NCBI RefSeq assembly: GCF_000021645.1
Contig: NC_011661.1
Span: 1,024,723 to 1,088,722, forward strand
Direction: 5' to 3'
DNA: 64,000 nucleotides
From: Dictyoglomus turgidum DSM 6724
Lineage (GTDB): Bacteria > Dictyoglomota > Dictyoglomia > Dictyoglomales > Dictyoglomaceae
Shown here: in pieces, positions 15,308 to 24,045 of the stretch
How positions within the stretch are numbered: the first letter of the stretch is position 1
Layout: each line of letters opens with the position of its first letter
The notes under the pieces: generated by a model
The model's database searches: none
Told to the model about the DNA's origin: nothing
What the model saw: the letters and a program-made list of their open reading frames with translations, nothing else
Translations under genes and position numbers: made by a program

Positions 15308-17905
15308 ATGAGAAGTAGTGACATAAGGAAAAAATTTATAGATTATTTTGTAAGTAAGGACCATCTACATTTGCCCAGTGCCTCATTAGTGCCATCCGAT
15401 GATCCAACTCTTCTTTTTACCACTGCTGGAATGGTACCTTTTAAACCATATTTCTTAGGTCAGGGCATACCTCCCAAAAGGAGAATTACTACTGTTCAAA
15501 AATGTTTTCGAACCACTGATATAGAAAGGGTAGGTATAACTCCAAGACATCTTACATTTTTGGAGATGCTTGGAAATTTTTCCTTTGGAGACTATTTTAA
15601 GAGGGAGGCAATCGGTTTTGCATATGAATTTTTAACTAAAGAACTTGGAATTCCTATATCCAAATTATGGATTTCAGTTTACGAAGAAGATGATGAGGCT
15701 TATGATATTTGGAATAAAGAGATAGGAATTCCTAAGGAAAGAATTGTAAGATTAGGAAAAGAAGATAATTTCTGGGGTCCCCCAGGACCCACTGGACCTT
15801 GTGGTCCTTGTTCCGAGATTTATTATGATTTTGGACCTAAAAGTAAAGATGAAGAGGATTGTAAGCCTGGAGACCCCTGTGATAGATTTATGGAAATATG
15901 GAATTTAGTATTTATGGCATATTATATGGATGAAGAAGGAAAACTTTCTCCTCTTCCTCAGAAAAATATTGATACAGGTATGGGGCTTGAGCGAATCACC
16001 ACAGTGGTGGAAGGGGTAAGTAATGTTTTTGAAACGGATCTATTTGTTCCTATTATTGAGGAAATCAGGAAGATTGTAAAGGATTCGGATTCTGTTACGG
16101 AAAGATTAATTTCTGATCACATTAGAGGAATTACGTTTTTAATGGGAGACGGTGTAGTACCGACCAACGAAGGCAGAGGTTATGTTTTAAGAAGACTTAT
16201 AAGGAGGTCATTAAGGAGGGCATATAAACATGGTATAGTGAAACCTTTCTTATACAAGTTAGTCCCTATTGTGGTTGATATAATGAAAGATGCTTATCCT
16301 GATTTAATAGAAAAAAAAGATTATATTCAAAAAGTACTCATAAAGGAAGAGGATCAATTTTTAAGGACCTTAGAGCAAGGTCTGTCCCTCTTAGAAGACT
16401 ACTTTAGAAAAGCTCCAAGTAAAACGGTAGGTGGGGAGTTTGCTTTTAAACTTTATGATACTTATGGTTTTCCTATTGAGTTAACAAAAGAGATAGCAGA
16501 GGAAGAAGGATTCGTCGTAGATGTAGACGGTTTTAACAAATATATGGAGGAGCAAAGAGAAAAAGCAAGAGCCTCTATGGAGGCGAAGCTTGAAGAAAGT
16601 TTTATTTCTCTTTCCGATGATGAGGTCTATCTTATGAAATCTCTCCCTAAATCTGAGTTTGTTGGATATGAAGTTTTGGAAAGTGAAAGTAAGGTACTCT
16701 TCTTCATTGGAGGAAAACATGGGAAAAAGATTTCCAATGGAGAAGAAGTTTACTTTTTAATGGATAAAACCCCCTTTTATCCCGAAGGAGGAGGTCAAGT
16801 CTCTGATACAGGTAAGGTTTATAATTCGGAAGTTGAAGTAATGGTTTTGGAGGTCAAAAGATTAGGAGAAGATTTCATTATTCATAGAGGAAAGGTTTTA
16901 AAAGGAGAGTTTGAAGAAGGCCAAATAGTTAGGGCAGAAGTTGATAAGGAGAAAAGATATCACACTATGAGACATCATACCGCAACTCATCTTCTCCATG
17001 CAGCACTAAGGGAATATTTAGGTACCCATGTTATGCAGTCGGGATCCTTAGTGTCTCCCGAATTTTTAAGATTTGATTTTACCCATCATTCTCCCCTAAC
17101 CTATGAAGATTTAAAGATAATAGAAAGAAAAGTAAATGAAAATATTTTAGCGAACCATAAGGTAGAGAAATTCTGGACTAATTTAGAAGAAGCAAAAAGG
17201 ATGGGAGCTATTGCTCTGTTTACGGAAAAATACCAAAAAAATGTGAGAATTATTAAAATTAATAATGTAAGTATGGAACTTTGTGGTGGTACTCATGTGG
17301 ATTGTACTGGAGAAATAGGAAGTTTTTACATAGTGAAAGAAGAAGGAATAGGAAGTGGGATAAGGAGAATTTTTGCTGTCTGTGGGTTAAAGGCTTGGGA
17401 GTTTCAAAAGAGAAGAGAAGAAATTCTAAATAAAATCTCTTTCGTACTTAAGTCTTCTCCCGATGAGATTTATGTGAAACTGGAAAAGTTAATTGATGAA
17501 ATGAAAGAAAAAGAAAAGAAGATAAAAGATCTTGAAGAAAGAATAATTGAGAAAGAGTTGGAAGTTTTGGCTAATAAGATTGAAAATTGGGGTGAGTTTT
17601 CCTTTATTTGTACTTATGTAGATATGGAGAATGAAGCCATAAAAAAGCTTGGCGATCACTTAAAGAGTAAAAATGATAATCTAATTATGGTTTTCTTTAA
17701 GCCCTCAGATAATAAGCTTTTAGGAACAATTATGGTGAGCAAAAAAGTAAATTTGAAGGGAATAACTGCTAAAAAGATTGTGGAAATAATTGGAGAAAGA
17801 TTTAATGGTAAAGGAGGAGGAAAGGATACCTTAGCCCAGATTAGTTTACCTAAGACTGATATAGAGGACATAAAGAGAGCCTTAAAAGAGACACTTTTGA
17901 AATGA
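15308..17905 (+). CDS. alaS: Alanyl-tRNA synthetase
   Basis: Charges tRNA-Ala, recognising the G3:U70 pair (present in the tRNA-Ala at 59653). The 865-residue protein has class II catalytic motifs (TTAGMVPFKPYFLG, LGNFSFGDYFK, DTGMGLERI), the editing domain with zinc ligands HHTATHLLH and CGGTHVDCTG, and the C-terminal DHHA1/C-Ala region (GGGKDTLAQ). Its ATG has an AAGGAGAGG site. No promoter is obvious between the upstream RNA terminator (15269) and the start, so transcription may depend on read-through. Confidence 0.98.
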   Translation: MRSSDIRKKFIDYFVSKDHLHLPSASLVPSDDPTLLFTTAGMVPFKPYFLGQGIPPKRRITTVQKCFRTTDIERVGITPRHLTFLEMLGNFSFGDYFKREAIGFAYEFLTKELGIPISKLWISVYEEDDEAYDIWNKEIGIPKERIVRLGKEDNFWGPPGPTGPCGPCSEIYYDFGPKSKDEEDCKPGDPCDRFMEIWNLVFMAYYMDEEGKLSPLPQKNIDTGMGLERITTVVEGVSNVFETDLFVPIIEEIRKIVKDSDSVTERLISDHIRGITFLMGDGVVPTNEGRGYVLRRLIRRSLRRAYKHGIVKPFLYKLVPIVVDIMKDAYPDLIEKKDYIQKVLIKEEDQFLRTLEQGLSLLEDYFRKAPSKTVGGEFAFKLYDTYGFPIELTKEIAEEEGFVVDVDGFNKYMEEQREKARASMEAKLEESFISLSDDEVYLMKSLPKSEFVGYEVLESESKVLFFIGGKHGKKISNGEEVYFLMDKTPFYPEGGGQVSDTGKVYNSEVEVMVLEVKRLGEDFIIHRGKVLKGEFEEGQIVRAEVDKEKRYHTMRHHTATHLLHAALREYLGTHVMQSGSLVSPEFLRFDFTHHSPLTYEDLKIIERKVNENILANHKVEKFWTNLEEAKRMGAIALFTEKYQKNVRIIKINNVSMELCGGTHVDCTGEIGSFYIVKEEGIGSGIRRIFAVCGLKAWEFQKRREEILNKISFVLKSSPDEIYVKLEKLIDEMKEKEKKIKDLEERIIEKELEVLANKIENWGEFSFICTYVDMENEAIKKLGDHLKSKNDNLIMVFFKPSDNKLLGTIMVSKKVNLKGITAKKIVEIIGERFNGKGGGKDTLAQISLPKTDIEDIKRALKETLLK

Positions 17906-18327
17906 GAGTCCTTGCTATTGATTGGGGAGAAAAATATATAGGGCTTGCTATATCGGATCCTTTAAGGATAATTGCTCAGGGATTAGATGTTTGGGAAATT
18001 AAAGATGAAGAAGATTTTGTAAATAGATTAAAAAAGTTGATAAAGGAATACAATGTTAGTGAAATAGTCTTAGGATATCCTATAAGTCTGAGAGGACATG
18101 AAAATGAGAAGACAAAAAAAATAGAGTATGTTGCAGAGAGAATAAAAACTGTCGTAAATCTGCCTATAAAATTTGTGGATGAAAGATTTACTACTATGGA
18201 GGCTGAAAGAGTTCTTTTAGAGGGTGACATAAAAAGAAGAGATCGAAAACTTTTGAAAAATAAACAGGCAGCAGTAATAATTTTACAGAAGTATCTTGAT
18301 TCTTTATCTCTTGACACAAAAATATAA
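17902..18327 (+). CDS. ruvX: RuvX/YqgF family RNase H-like protein
   Basis: RNase H-fold protein implicated in pre-16S rRNA 5' end maturation (YqgF) and annotated as a putative Holliday-junction resolvase. The 141-residue product starts with the catalytic strand LAIDWGEKYIGLAISD (first Asp) and retains IVLGYPISLRG, VDERFTTMEAERVL and the DxxAA-like NKQAAVIILQKYLD end. It overlaps alaS by four bases (ATGA). The alaS-ruvX pair is common in Firmicutes. Confidence 0.93.
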   Translation: MRVLAIDWGEKYIGLAISDPLRIIAQGLDVWEIKDEEDFVNRLKKLIKEYNVSEIVLGYPISLRGHENEKTKKIEYVAERIKTVVNLPIKFVDERFTTMEAERVLLEGDIKRRDRKLLKNKQAAVIILQKYLDSLSLDTKI

Positions 18328-18340
18328 ATAAGATTATAAT
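18311..18340 (+). promoter_or_regulatory. Consensus sigma-70 promoter for tRNA-Val and the thrS leader
   Basis: TTGACA (18311-18316), 18-base spacer, TATAAT (18335-18340): both hexamers perfect. The -35 box lies in the last codons of ruvX. Initiation near 18347 leaves only a few bases before tRNA-Val. Confidence 0.85.
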
Positions 18341-18352
18341 TCTCTAAGGCAT

Positions 18353-18427
18353 GGGCGCGTAGCTCAGTGGGAGAGCACTATCTTGACGCGGTAGGGGTCG
18401 GTGGTTCAATCCCACCCGCGCCCACCA
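18353..18427 (+). tRNA. tRNA-Val (anticodon GAC)
   Basis: Acceptor GGGCGCG pairs with CGCGCCC. The D arm is GCTC/GAGC, the anticodon stem CTATC/GGTAG with loop TTGACGC (anticodon GAC, valine), and the T arm GGTGG-TTCAATC-CCACC. Discriminator A and CCA are encoded. The thrS T-box leader begins directly after the CCA. Confidence 0.96.
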
Positions 18428-18672
18428 TAAATTAAGGGCAAAGAAGAGGAGAGTAGCCTTTTTCTTGACTTCCAGAGAGGAAAGCCTAAGGCTGAGAGGC
18501 TTTCTAAGTCGAGAAAAGGTGAACACCACCTTGGAGCTCCATGCTGAAATTCCTAAGTGGAAGAGTAAGCATTGGCGGTTGATCCCGTTATAGATCAAGA
18601 GAAAGTCCCTTTGGGGACTTATTAAGGTGGAACCGCGGGAACTCCCGTCCTTTACTGGGCGGGAGTTTTTTT
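18428..18672 (+). ncRNA. T-box leader (threonine-specific) of thrS
   Basis: tRNA-sensing transcription-attenuation riboswitch. The T-box motif AAGGTGGAACCGCGGG starts at 18624; its TGGA bulge would pair with the NCCA end of an uncharged tRNA whose discriminator is U. The specifier loop reads GAAC-ACC-A with ACC (threonine) at 18525-18527, and AGAGAGGAAAG upstream fits stem I. The competing terminator follows at 18641-18672. No separate promoter is visible between tRNA-Val and the leader, so both probably share one transcript. Confidence 0.95.
18641..18672 (+). terminator. T-box terminator hairpin
   Basis: ACTCCCGTCC (18641-18650) and GGGCGGGAGT (18657-18666) pair around a TTTACT loop, with a long T run after. 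The 5' arm overlaps the bases needed for the antiterminator, as expected for a T-box switch. Confidence 0.9.
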
Positions 18673-18710
18673 ATTTTTTTAAAAATATCAGCTAAGGGAG
18701 GAGATAAAAA

Positions 18711-20627
18711 ATGGGTTGGAAGATGCAATATAAAGATAAAGTATGGGAAAAAGAAGGAAACCTTTTGGAAGTGATCAAAAAGGAGGGACTTGAAGGTAGA
18801 GTTTTTGGGGCTAAAATTAATGGGGTTTTTTCGGATTTAAATGTCTATCCTCCAGATGGGAGTTTAGTAGAACTCCTTGATTGGGAGAATGAAGAAGGAA
18901 GAAACATATATAGGCATACATCTGCCCACATTCTTGCGCATGCTGTAAAAGAGTTATTTCCTGAGGTAAAACTTGGAATTGGTCCTGCAATTGAGGATGG
19001 GTTTTACTATGATTTTTACAGAAAGGAACCTTTTTCTCAAGAAGATCTTGAAAAGATTGAAAATAAAATGAAGGAGATAATAAATCGCAATTTACCTATT
19101 GAAAGAATTGAAGTTACCAGGGAAGAGGCTATAAAGATTCTAAGGGATTTGAAAGAGGATTTTAAATTAGAACTTCTTGAAGAGATACCAGAGGGAGAAA
19201 AAATATCCTTTTATAAACAAGGTAGTTTTATGGATCTTTGTAGAGGACCTCATTTACCATCCACAAGTTGGGTAAAAGCTTTTAAACTGTTAAGTGTTTC
19301 TGGTGCTTATTGGAGAGGTGATGAGAAAAATCCTATGTTTCAAAGAATATATGGAACCTCTTTTCCCTCAGAAGAGGAGTTAAAAAAATATTTAGAGGAA
19401 AGAGAGGAGGCTCAAAGAAGAGATCACAGAAAATTAGGGAGGGAACTTGAGATATTTAACACTTTTGAAGAGGCAGGTCCAGGATTGATATTTTATCCTC
19501 CTAAAGGGGCTATGTTAAGACTTATAATTGAGGAGTTTGAAAGAAAAGAGCATTTAAAAAGAGGCTATTTTCCAGTAATAACTCCTCATTTAATGCAGGC
19601 AGAGTTATGGAAAAGATCTGGACATTGGGATAATTACCGAGAGAACATGTTTTTCTTACAGGTGGAGGATAAGGATTATGCGGTAAAACCTATGAATTGT
19701 CCTGGGCATATTTTGATTTACAATTCCAAGGTGAGAAGCTATAGAGATTTACCATTAAGATTTTTTGAGATGGGTACGGTTTATAGGTATGAAAGATCAG
19801 GAGTACTTTATGGTCTTGAAAGAGCTAGAGGTTTTACTCAAGATGATGCTCATATATTTTGTACTCAAGAGCAGTTAGAAGATGAAATAAAGGGGGTTTT
19901 AGATTTTGTATTCTATATGTTAGATAGTTTTGGTTTAAAAGAGTATGTGGTAACCCTCTCTACGAAACCTGAAAAGTATATAGGCTCAGATGAGATTTGG
20001 GAAAAAGCGACTCAAGCTTTAAAGAATGCTTTAGAAAGTACTGGTATTGAATATAGAATTGCCGAAGGAGAAGGTGCTTTTTATGGTCCAAAGATTGATG
20101 TAGGATTAAAAGGACTTCTTGGGAAGATGTGGCAAGGACCTACTATACAGGTAGATTTTAATTTACCTGAGAGGTTTGATCTCACATATGATGCCCCTGA
20201 TGGAACAAAAAGAAGGCCTGTTATGATTCATAGAGCTATACTTGGGTCTTATGAAAGATTTATAGGTATTCTTGTTGAGCATTATGGCGGAAGATTTCCT
20301 TTATGGCTTGCTCCAGAGCAAGTAAGGATACTTCCTATATCTGAGAGACATAATGAATATGCCGAATATGTATTACGTAATCTAAGAAATAATGATATAA
20401 GGGCAGAAATTGATAAAGATCAGGCTAAGTTGAATTACAAATTAAGAAAAGCTATAGCTGAAAAAGTACCATACATATTTATTGTGGGGGATAAAGAAAA
20501 GGAGGAAAATAAGGTAAGTGTAAGGGTGCATAATAAGGACTTGGGAATGTTTGACCTAGCTTATGTGGTAACCAAACTTCTTGAAGAGATAAGAAGCAAA
20601 AAAGTATTTAGCGGGGGTTTTGACTAA
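18711..20627 (+). CDS. thrS: Threonyl-tRNA synthetase
   Basis: Charges tRNA-Thr. The 638-residue protein has an N-terminal TGS domain (about 1-60), the editing domain with HTSAHILAHAVKELFP and the DLCRGPH zinc-type motif, the class II catalytic core (MNCPGHILIY with the zinc Cys, FEMGTVYRYERSG, RGFTQDDAHIF) and an anticodon-binding domain (PEQVRILPISERHNEYA). It is controlled by the T-box leader. The stop overlaps the pilD start (TAATG), so the pilus genes may share this transcript. Confidence 0.98.
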   Translation: MGWKMQYKDKVWEKEGNLLEVIKKEGLEGRVFGAKINGVFSDLNVYPPDGSLVELLDWENEEGRNIYRHTSAHILAHAVKELFPEVKLGIGPAIEDGFYYDFYRKEPFSQEDLEKIENKMKEIINRNLPIERIEVTREEAIKILRDLKEDFKLELLEEIPEGEKISFYKQGSFMDLCRGPHLPSTSWVKAFKLLSVSGAYWRGDEKNPMFQRIYGTSFPSEEELKKYLEEREEAQRRDHRKLGRELEIFNTFEEAGPGLIFYPPKGAMLRLIIEEFERKEHLKRGYFPVITPHLMQAELWKRSGHWDNYRENMFFLQVEDKDYAVKPMNCPGHILIYNSKVRSYRDLPLRFFEMGTVYRYERSGVLYGLERARGFTQDDAHIFCTQEQLEDEIKGVLDFVFYMLDSFGLKEYVVTLSTKPEKYIGSDEIWEKATQALKNALESTGIEYRIAEGEGAFYGPKIDVGLKGLLGKMWQGPTIQVDFNLPERFDLTYDAPDGTKRRPVMIHRAILGSYERFIGILVEHYGGRFPLWLAPEQVRILPISERHNEYAEYVLRNLRNNDIRAEIDKDQAKLNYKLRKAIAEKVPYIFIVGDKEKEENKVSVRVHNKDLGMFDLAYVVTKLLEEIRSKKVFSGGFD

Positions 20628-21391
20628 TGATAAAGATATTGTTAACTTTTTGGTTTTTCCTTCTTGGAAGTGCTGTGGGAAGTTTTCTTAATGTAGTGAT
20701 ATATAGGCTTCCTCGAAGAGAGTCTATAGTTTTTCCTCCTTCTCATTGTCCCTTTTGTGGACATAAGTTGTCTGCAAAAGATCTTATTCCTATATTAAGC
20801 TATATTATCCTTAAAGGTAAGTGTAGGTACTGTGGAGCAAAGATTTCGTCAAGATATCCCATAGTAGAATTTCTTACTGCTATTTTTTATGCATTAGTAT
20901 TCTGGCTATATGGGTTTTCTTTTTCTACTTTAAAACTTCTTATTTTGTTTTCTATGCTTCTTCCTGTTTTTTTCATTGATCTCGAACATATGTTAATACC
21001 TGATGTGATTACTATTCCTGGAACAGGAGTAGGATTAATTATTTCTTTGTTTGAAGGAAGGTTAGCTCAAGGTATTTTAGGAAGTTTAATTTTTGGTGGA
21101 ATTCTCTTACTGATTTATGTGATAGCCTTGTTGATATTAAAAGAGGAAGGTATGGGACAAGGTGACATAAAACTCGGTTTTATGCTGGGAAGTTTTCTTG
21201 GAATAAAATTATCCCTTCTTTCTTTATTTCTGAGTTATTTTATAGGTGGTTTATTCTCTCTACTGATAATATTGATAAAAGGTAAAGATTTAAAAACAGC
21301 CATTCCCTTTGGTCCCTTCCTAATAATTGGAGCATTAATATCACTATTCTTTGGTAAAACATTAATTAACCTATATCTTTCTCTTTTTTAA
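20627..21391 (+). CDS. pilD: Prepilin peptidase / N-methyltransferase
   Basis: Inner-membrane aspartyl protease that cleaves and N-methylates type IV prepilins and pseudopilins. The 254-residue protein has an N-terminal cytoplasmic zinc-type domain with two CxxC pairs (CPFC, CRYC), the first catalytic motif FIDLEHMLIPD, the second GxGD motif (GQGDIKLG) and about seven or eight hydrophobic segments. It is the expected processing enzyme for the four pilin-like proteins encoded just downstream, and is translationally coupled to thrS. Confidence 0.95.
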   Translation: MIKILLTFWFFLLGSAVGSFLNVVIYRLPRRESIVFPPSHCPFCGHKLSAKDLIPILSYIILKGKCRYCGAKISSRYPIVEFLTAIFYALVFWLYGFSFSTLKLLILFSMLLPVFFIDLEHMLIPDVITIPGTGVGLIISLFEGRLAQGILGSLIFGGILLLIYVIALLILKEEGMGQGDIKLGFMLGSFLGIKLSLLSLFLSYFIGGLFSLLIILIKGKDLKTAIPFGPFLIIGALISLFFGKTLINLYLSLF

Positions 21392-21398
21392 ATGTATA

Positions 21399-21878
21399 AT
21401 GTATAATAGAGGCTTTACTCTAATTGAGTTGCTTCTGACTTTTGTAATTTTGGGTATTATTGCAACTATTACTTTGAATTTTAGCCTTGCCATAATTGAT
21501 GAGAGAAAAATGCTACAAAAGTCTTATGAGATAATGCAATGTCTTGTTGAGGTCAGGGGTGGTGCTTTTACAAAAGAGGAAGATTATCCTGATTTAGTTT
21601 GTTTTTACCCATTCTCTGATTTAATTTTAGTAAAAACTTTTGATAGAGTTAAAAACATGTATAAAGTTATAAAAAAAATTGATTTATCACAGGAAAATAT
21701 AGATTTAACATCGGCAGTTTTTGGTACTAACAATTATGTTTACTTTAACAAGTTAGGCATTCCTTCTTCTGGAGGAACTATTGCAATTTCATATAAAAGT
21801 GTGAGAAAATACATTATAGTAACTCCTGCAACAGGGAGGATATATGTAAGTAATGAAATGCCAAAAAGTTGGGACTGA
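21399..21878 (+). CDS. Minor pilin / pseudopilin (GspH/FimT-like)
   Basis: 159 residues with a type III (class) signal peptide: MYNRG then FTLIELLLTFVILGI. PilD would cut after Gly5, leaving methylated Phe and the conserved Glu at +5, followed by a hydrophobic helix to about residue 29. The C-terminal domain is mostly beta-strand and has no further recognisable motif. Size and position first in the pilin set resemble FimT/GspH tip pilins. The ATG at 21399 is the only start that keeps the short leader. Confidence 0.82.
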   Translation: MYNRGFTLIELLLTFVILGIIATITLNFSLAIIDERKMLQKSYEIMQCLVEVRGGAFTKEEDYPDLVCFYPFSDLILVKTFDRVKNMYKVIKKIDLSQENIDLTSAVFGTNNYVYFNKLGIPSSGGTIAISYKSVRKYIIVTPATGRIYVSNEMPKSWD

Positions 21879-22242
21879 AAGGGGATTTAGTTTATTAGAG
21901 GCTCTTGTAGTGGGTGTATTACTTTTAATAAGTATCATAGGCATACTTCAAATGTATTCTGTTACTTTTTATAATGCGCCTAAGGTAGATAATTTAATGA
22001 TGGCGAATTATATATTAACAAAGGAAGTGGAAATAGTTTTAGCCCAAACATATACCACATTGGATAATTTTCTTTCATCTAATTATCCTAAAATTGTAAA
22101 CTATGGAAATGTAAATTATACTATAACGTATACTTTATTAGACAATATTAACTGGGGGAAATATATTAGAATAATCAACTCTTGGAGGGAAGGAAAAGAA
22201 AATAAAAATTTGAGTATTGAGTTATTTAAGGCGAAATTATGA
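21853..22242 (+). CDS. Minor pilin (PilV/GspI-like)
   Basis: 129 residues. The short leader MKCQKVGTERG precedes FSLLEALVVGVLLL, a prepilin cleavage site (G/F, Glu+5) and N-terminal helix. The start is inside the end of the preceding pilin gene (26-base overlap) and the end overlaps the next gene. Length and the SLLEAL wording resemble PilV/GspI pseudopilins; the class is inferred. Confidence 0.75.
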   Translation: MKCQKVGTERGFSLLEALVVGVLLLISIIGILQMYSVTFYNAPKVDNLMMANYILTKEVEIVLAQTYTTLDNFLSSNYPKIVNYGNVNYTITYTLLDNINWGKYIRIINSWREGKENKNLSIELFKAKL

Positions 22243-22793
22243 GAAAAGGTTATACCTTAGTTGAGCTTTTAATAAGTATTTCTATAGTGCTAATAGTAAT
22301 AGCATTGGTAGTTAATTTTCTTATTACTGGTTCTTTAGGATATCAGTTTATCAATAAAAAAGTTCAATATCAGAGAAATGCAAGGCTTGTGGCTGAAAGA
22401 ATGATAAGAGAAGTAAAAAAAGCTTCTCTAATTGATAGTGCTTCGGATGGAAGTAATTTGATTTTTAGTTACACCTATTATGACTTTTCAACAAACCCTA
22501 TAAGTTCAACTTTGTCTACAGTTAAATATTATGTAGATTCTAATGGGATTTTAAGAAGACAGGTAAAACAGGGGAGTTTATGGGTAGGTAATAACCCTTT
22601 GACGGAAAGCGATTTTAAAATTTTGACTCCCATTTTTTATTATTATAATTCAGCAAGACGATTGGTATCTCCCCAAAATGCAGAATTAATTGAAATAGTT
22701 TTAAAATTTGATGGGGATAAGAACAATATACCAGACTATACTTTGACCTTTAATATTTTCTTACCAGTAAGGAGTGTCTATTATGTTAAATAA
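22239..22793 (+). CDS. Minor pilin (PilW/GspJ-like)
   Basis: 184 residues beginning MRKGYTLVELLISISIVL: leader of four residues, cleavage before Tyr, Glu at +5, and a hydrophobic helix to about residue 30. The remainder contains AERMIREVKKASLI, a segment typical of PilW/GspJ-like minor pilins, and beta-rich sequence. Overlaps its neighbours on both sides. Confidence 0.78.
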   Translation: MRKGYTLVELLISISIVLIVIALVVNFLITGSLGYQFINKKVQYQRNARLVAERMIREVKKASLIDSASDGSNLIFSYTYYDFSTNPISSTLSTVKYYVDSNGILRRQVKQGSLWVGNNPLTESDFKILTPIFYYYNSARRLVSPQNAELIEIVLKFDGDKNNIPDYTLTFNIFLPVRSVYYVK

Positions 22794-23976
22794 AGAGAAG
22801 GGACAATTAATTTTTGCTGTGCTGATTGTCCTTTTTGTGTTTTTACTTGGGATGATTATTATACAACTTATGCCCTCCGAATACGCCATAACTAAAAGAA
22901 CAGTAGAGAGTAATCAAGCTTTCTATCTTGCCCAATCAGGGCTTCAGCAAGCTATATATTTTATCAATAATAATCCTGATTTAGCTTTCCTTGAGTTGTC
23001 TTTAAGAAAATCAGGTCAGAGTAATCTTTTATCTTATACTTTAACATATACTTATGGAGGTAATAAAAAGGAAAATATAAATTTAAATAGTATATCCTTA
23101 GGTGAATATTCTGTTAATGTAACCTATTCTCTTTCTAATATGTCCTCAGGAGGTATTATTGTTAGTTTTCCCATATATAAGATTGTAAGTATCGGATATA
23201 TTCCTTCAATTGCTAATCCAAGGGTTGTAAGAAGTATAGAGATATATGGAAATAATACAGATATCTCTTTAGACCCTTTTAAATTTGCGGTTTATGCAGG
23301 GAAATCTGTTAGTTTTTCTGGAAAATCTGCAGTAATTGAAGGTGAAAGACTCCCTGATGGTTCTTTTGATACTGCTATATATTCCAATGGTCCTGTGGAT
23401 TTAAGAAACCCTCCTTTGATTAATGGTACTTATTCTCCAATTCTTGGAAAAGATGTTATAGCTAATGACAGTACTCTAACTATGCCTGTTTTAAATGATA
23501 GTTATCTTAAAAGCATTTCTCAGTCTCAAGGATTATATAGGTCTGGCAATAACATAGACATAGGTAATATTGTAAGTTATGCCAAATCTAATCCCAACTG
23601 GTATAATTCAGCTACAAAAACGTGGCTTACCTGGTCTCTTGTAATATATATAGAAGGCTCTGCTAAAATGGCAGGAAATGTGGAATTTCAAGGGATGGTT
23701 ATAGTAAAAGGTGATGTTAAGATTACGGGAACAGGAAATAAGATAAGAGGCATTTTATATGCAGCTGAAGTAGACACTGCAGTGCAAGATTTATCTATTT
23801 ATGGTGATCCCATAATTGAGGGAACCAGTATAGGTGAGGACGTAAGTATAGGAGGAAACAGTACTGTAAGACATAATAAACAATATATTGAAAACATATT
23901 TAAAACTCATAGTATAACGAACATTGTAAAAGCTGTAAAAACTAAGTTAAAAATTCTTGCTTGGCAAGAAAGATAG
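22783..23976 (+). CDS. PilX/GspK-like pilus protein with a long beta-helix-like C-terminal domain
   Basis: 397 residues from the ATG at 22783, which sits 8 bases after TAAGGAG (an in-frame GTG at 22774 is part of that site). The N terminus (NKEKGQLIFAVLIVLFVFLLG) is a PilX-type leader and helix lacking the usual Glu+5. The segment SNQAFYLAQSGLQQAIYFI matches PilX/GspK proteins, which often have A-E/Q-SGL here. From about residue 165 the protein is rich in short G/N/V-containing repeats that look like a right-handed beta-helix or polymer-forming fold. Last of four pilin-like genes. Confidence 0.75.
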   Translation: MLNKEKGQLIFAVLIVLFVFLLGMIIIQLMPSEYAITKRTVESNQAFYLAQSGLQQAIYFINNNPDLAFLELSLRKSGQSNLLSYTLTYTYGGNKKENINLNSISLGEYSVNVTYSLSNMSSGGIIVSFPIYKIVSIGYIPSIANPRVVRSIEIYGNNTDISLDPFKFAVYAGKSVSFSGKSAVIEGERLPDGSFDTAIYSNGPVDLRNPPLINGTYSPILGKDVIANDSTLTMPVLNDSYLKSISQSQGLYRSGNNIDIGNIVSYAKSNPNWYNSATKTWLTWSLVIYIEGSAKMAGNVEFQGMVIVKGDVKITGTGNKIRGILYAAEVDTAVQDLSIYGDPIIEGTSIGEDVSIGGNSTVRHNKQYIENIFKTHSITNIVKAVKTKLKILAWQER

Positions 23977-23980
23977 AGTA

Positions 23981-24009
23981 TTGTATTTTTTTTAAGTTTG
24001 TATTAAAAT
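23981..24009 (+). promoter_or_regulatory. Candidate promoter for pilMNOPQ
   Basis: TTGTAT (23981-23986), 17-base spacer, TAAAAT (24004-24009) in the 69-base gap before pilM. Confidence 0.5.
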
Positions 24010-24045
24010 AAAATCCAATCAGGGAGAGGTTGAAAGAAAGGAAAA

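Noticed and set aside
23954-23990. Terminator after the PilX-like gene (TTCTTGC/GCAAGAA)
   Set aside because: The stem is inside the coding end and the T run starts about 15 bases later, so it is not a convincing intrinsic terminator.
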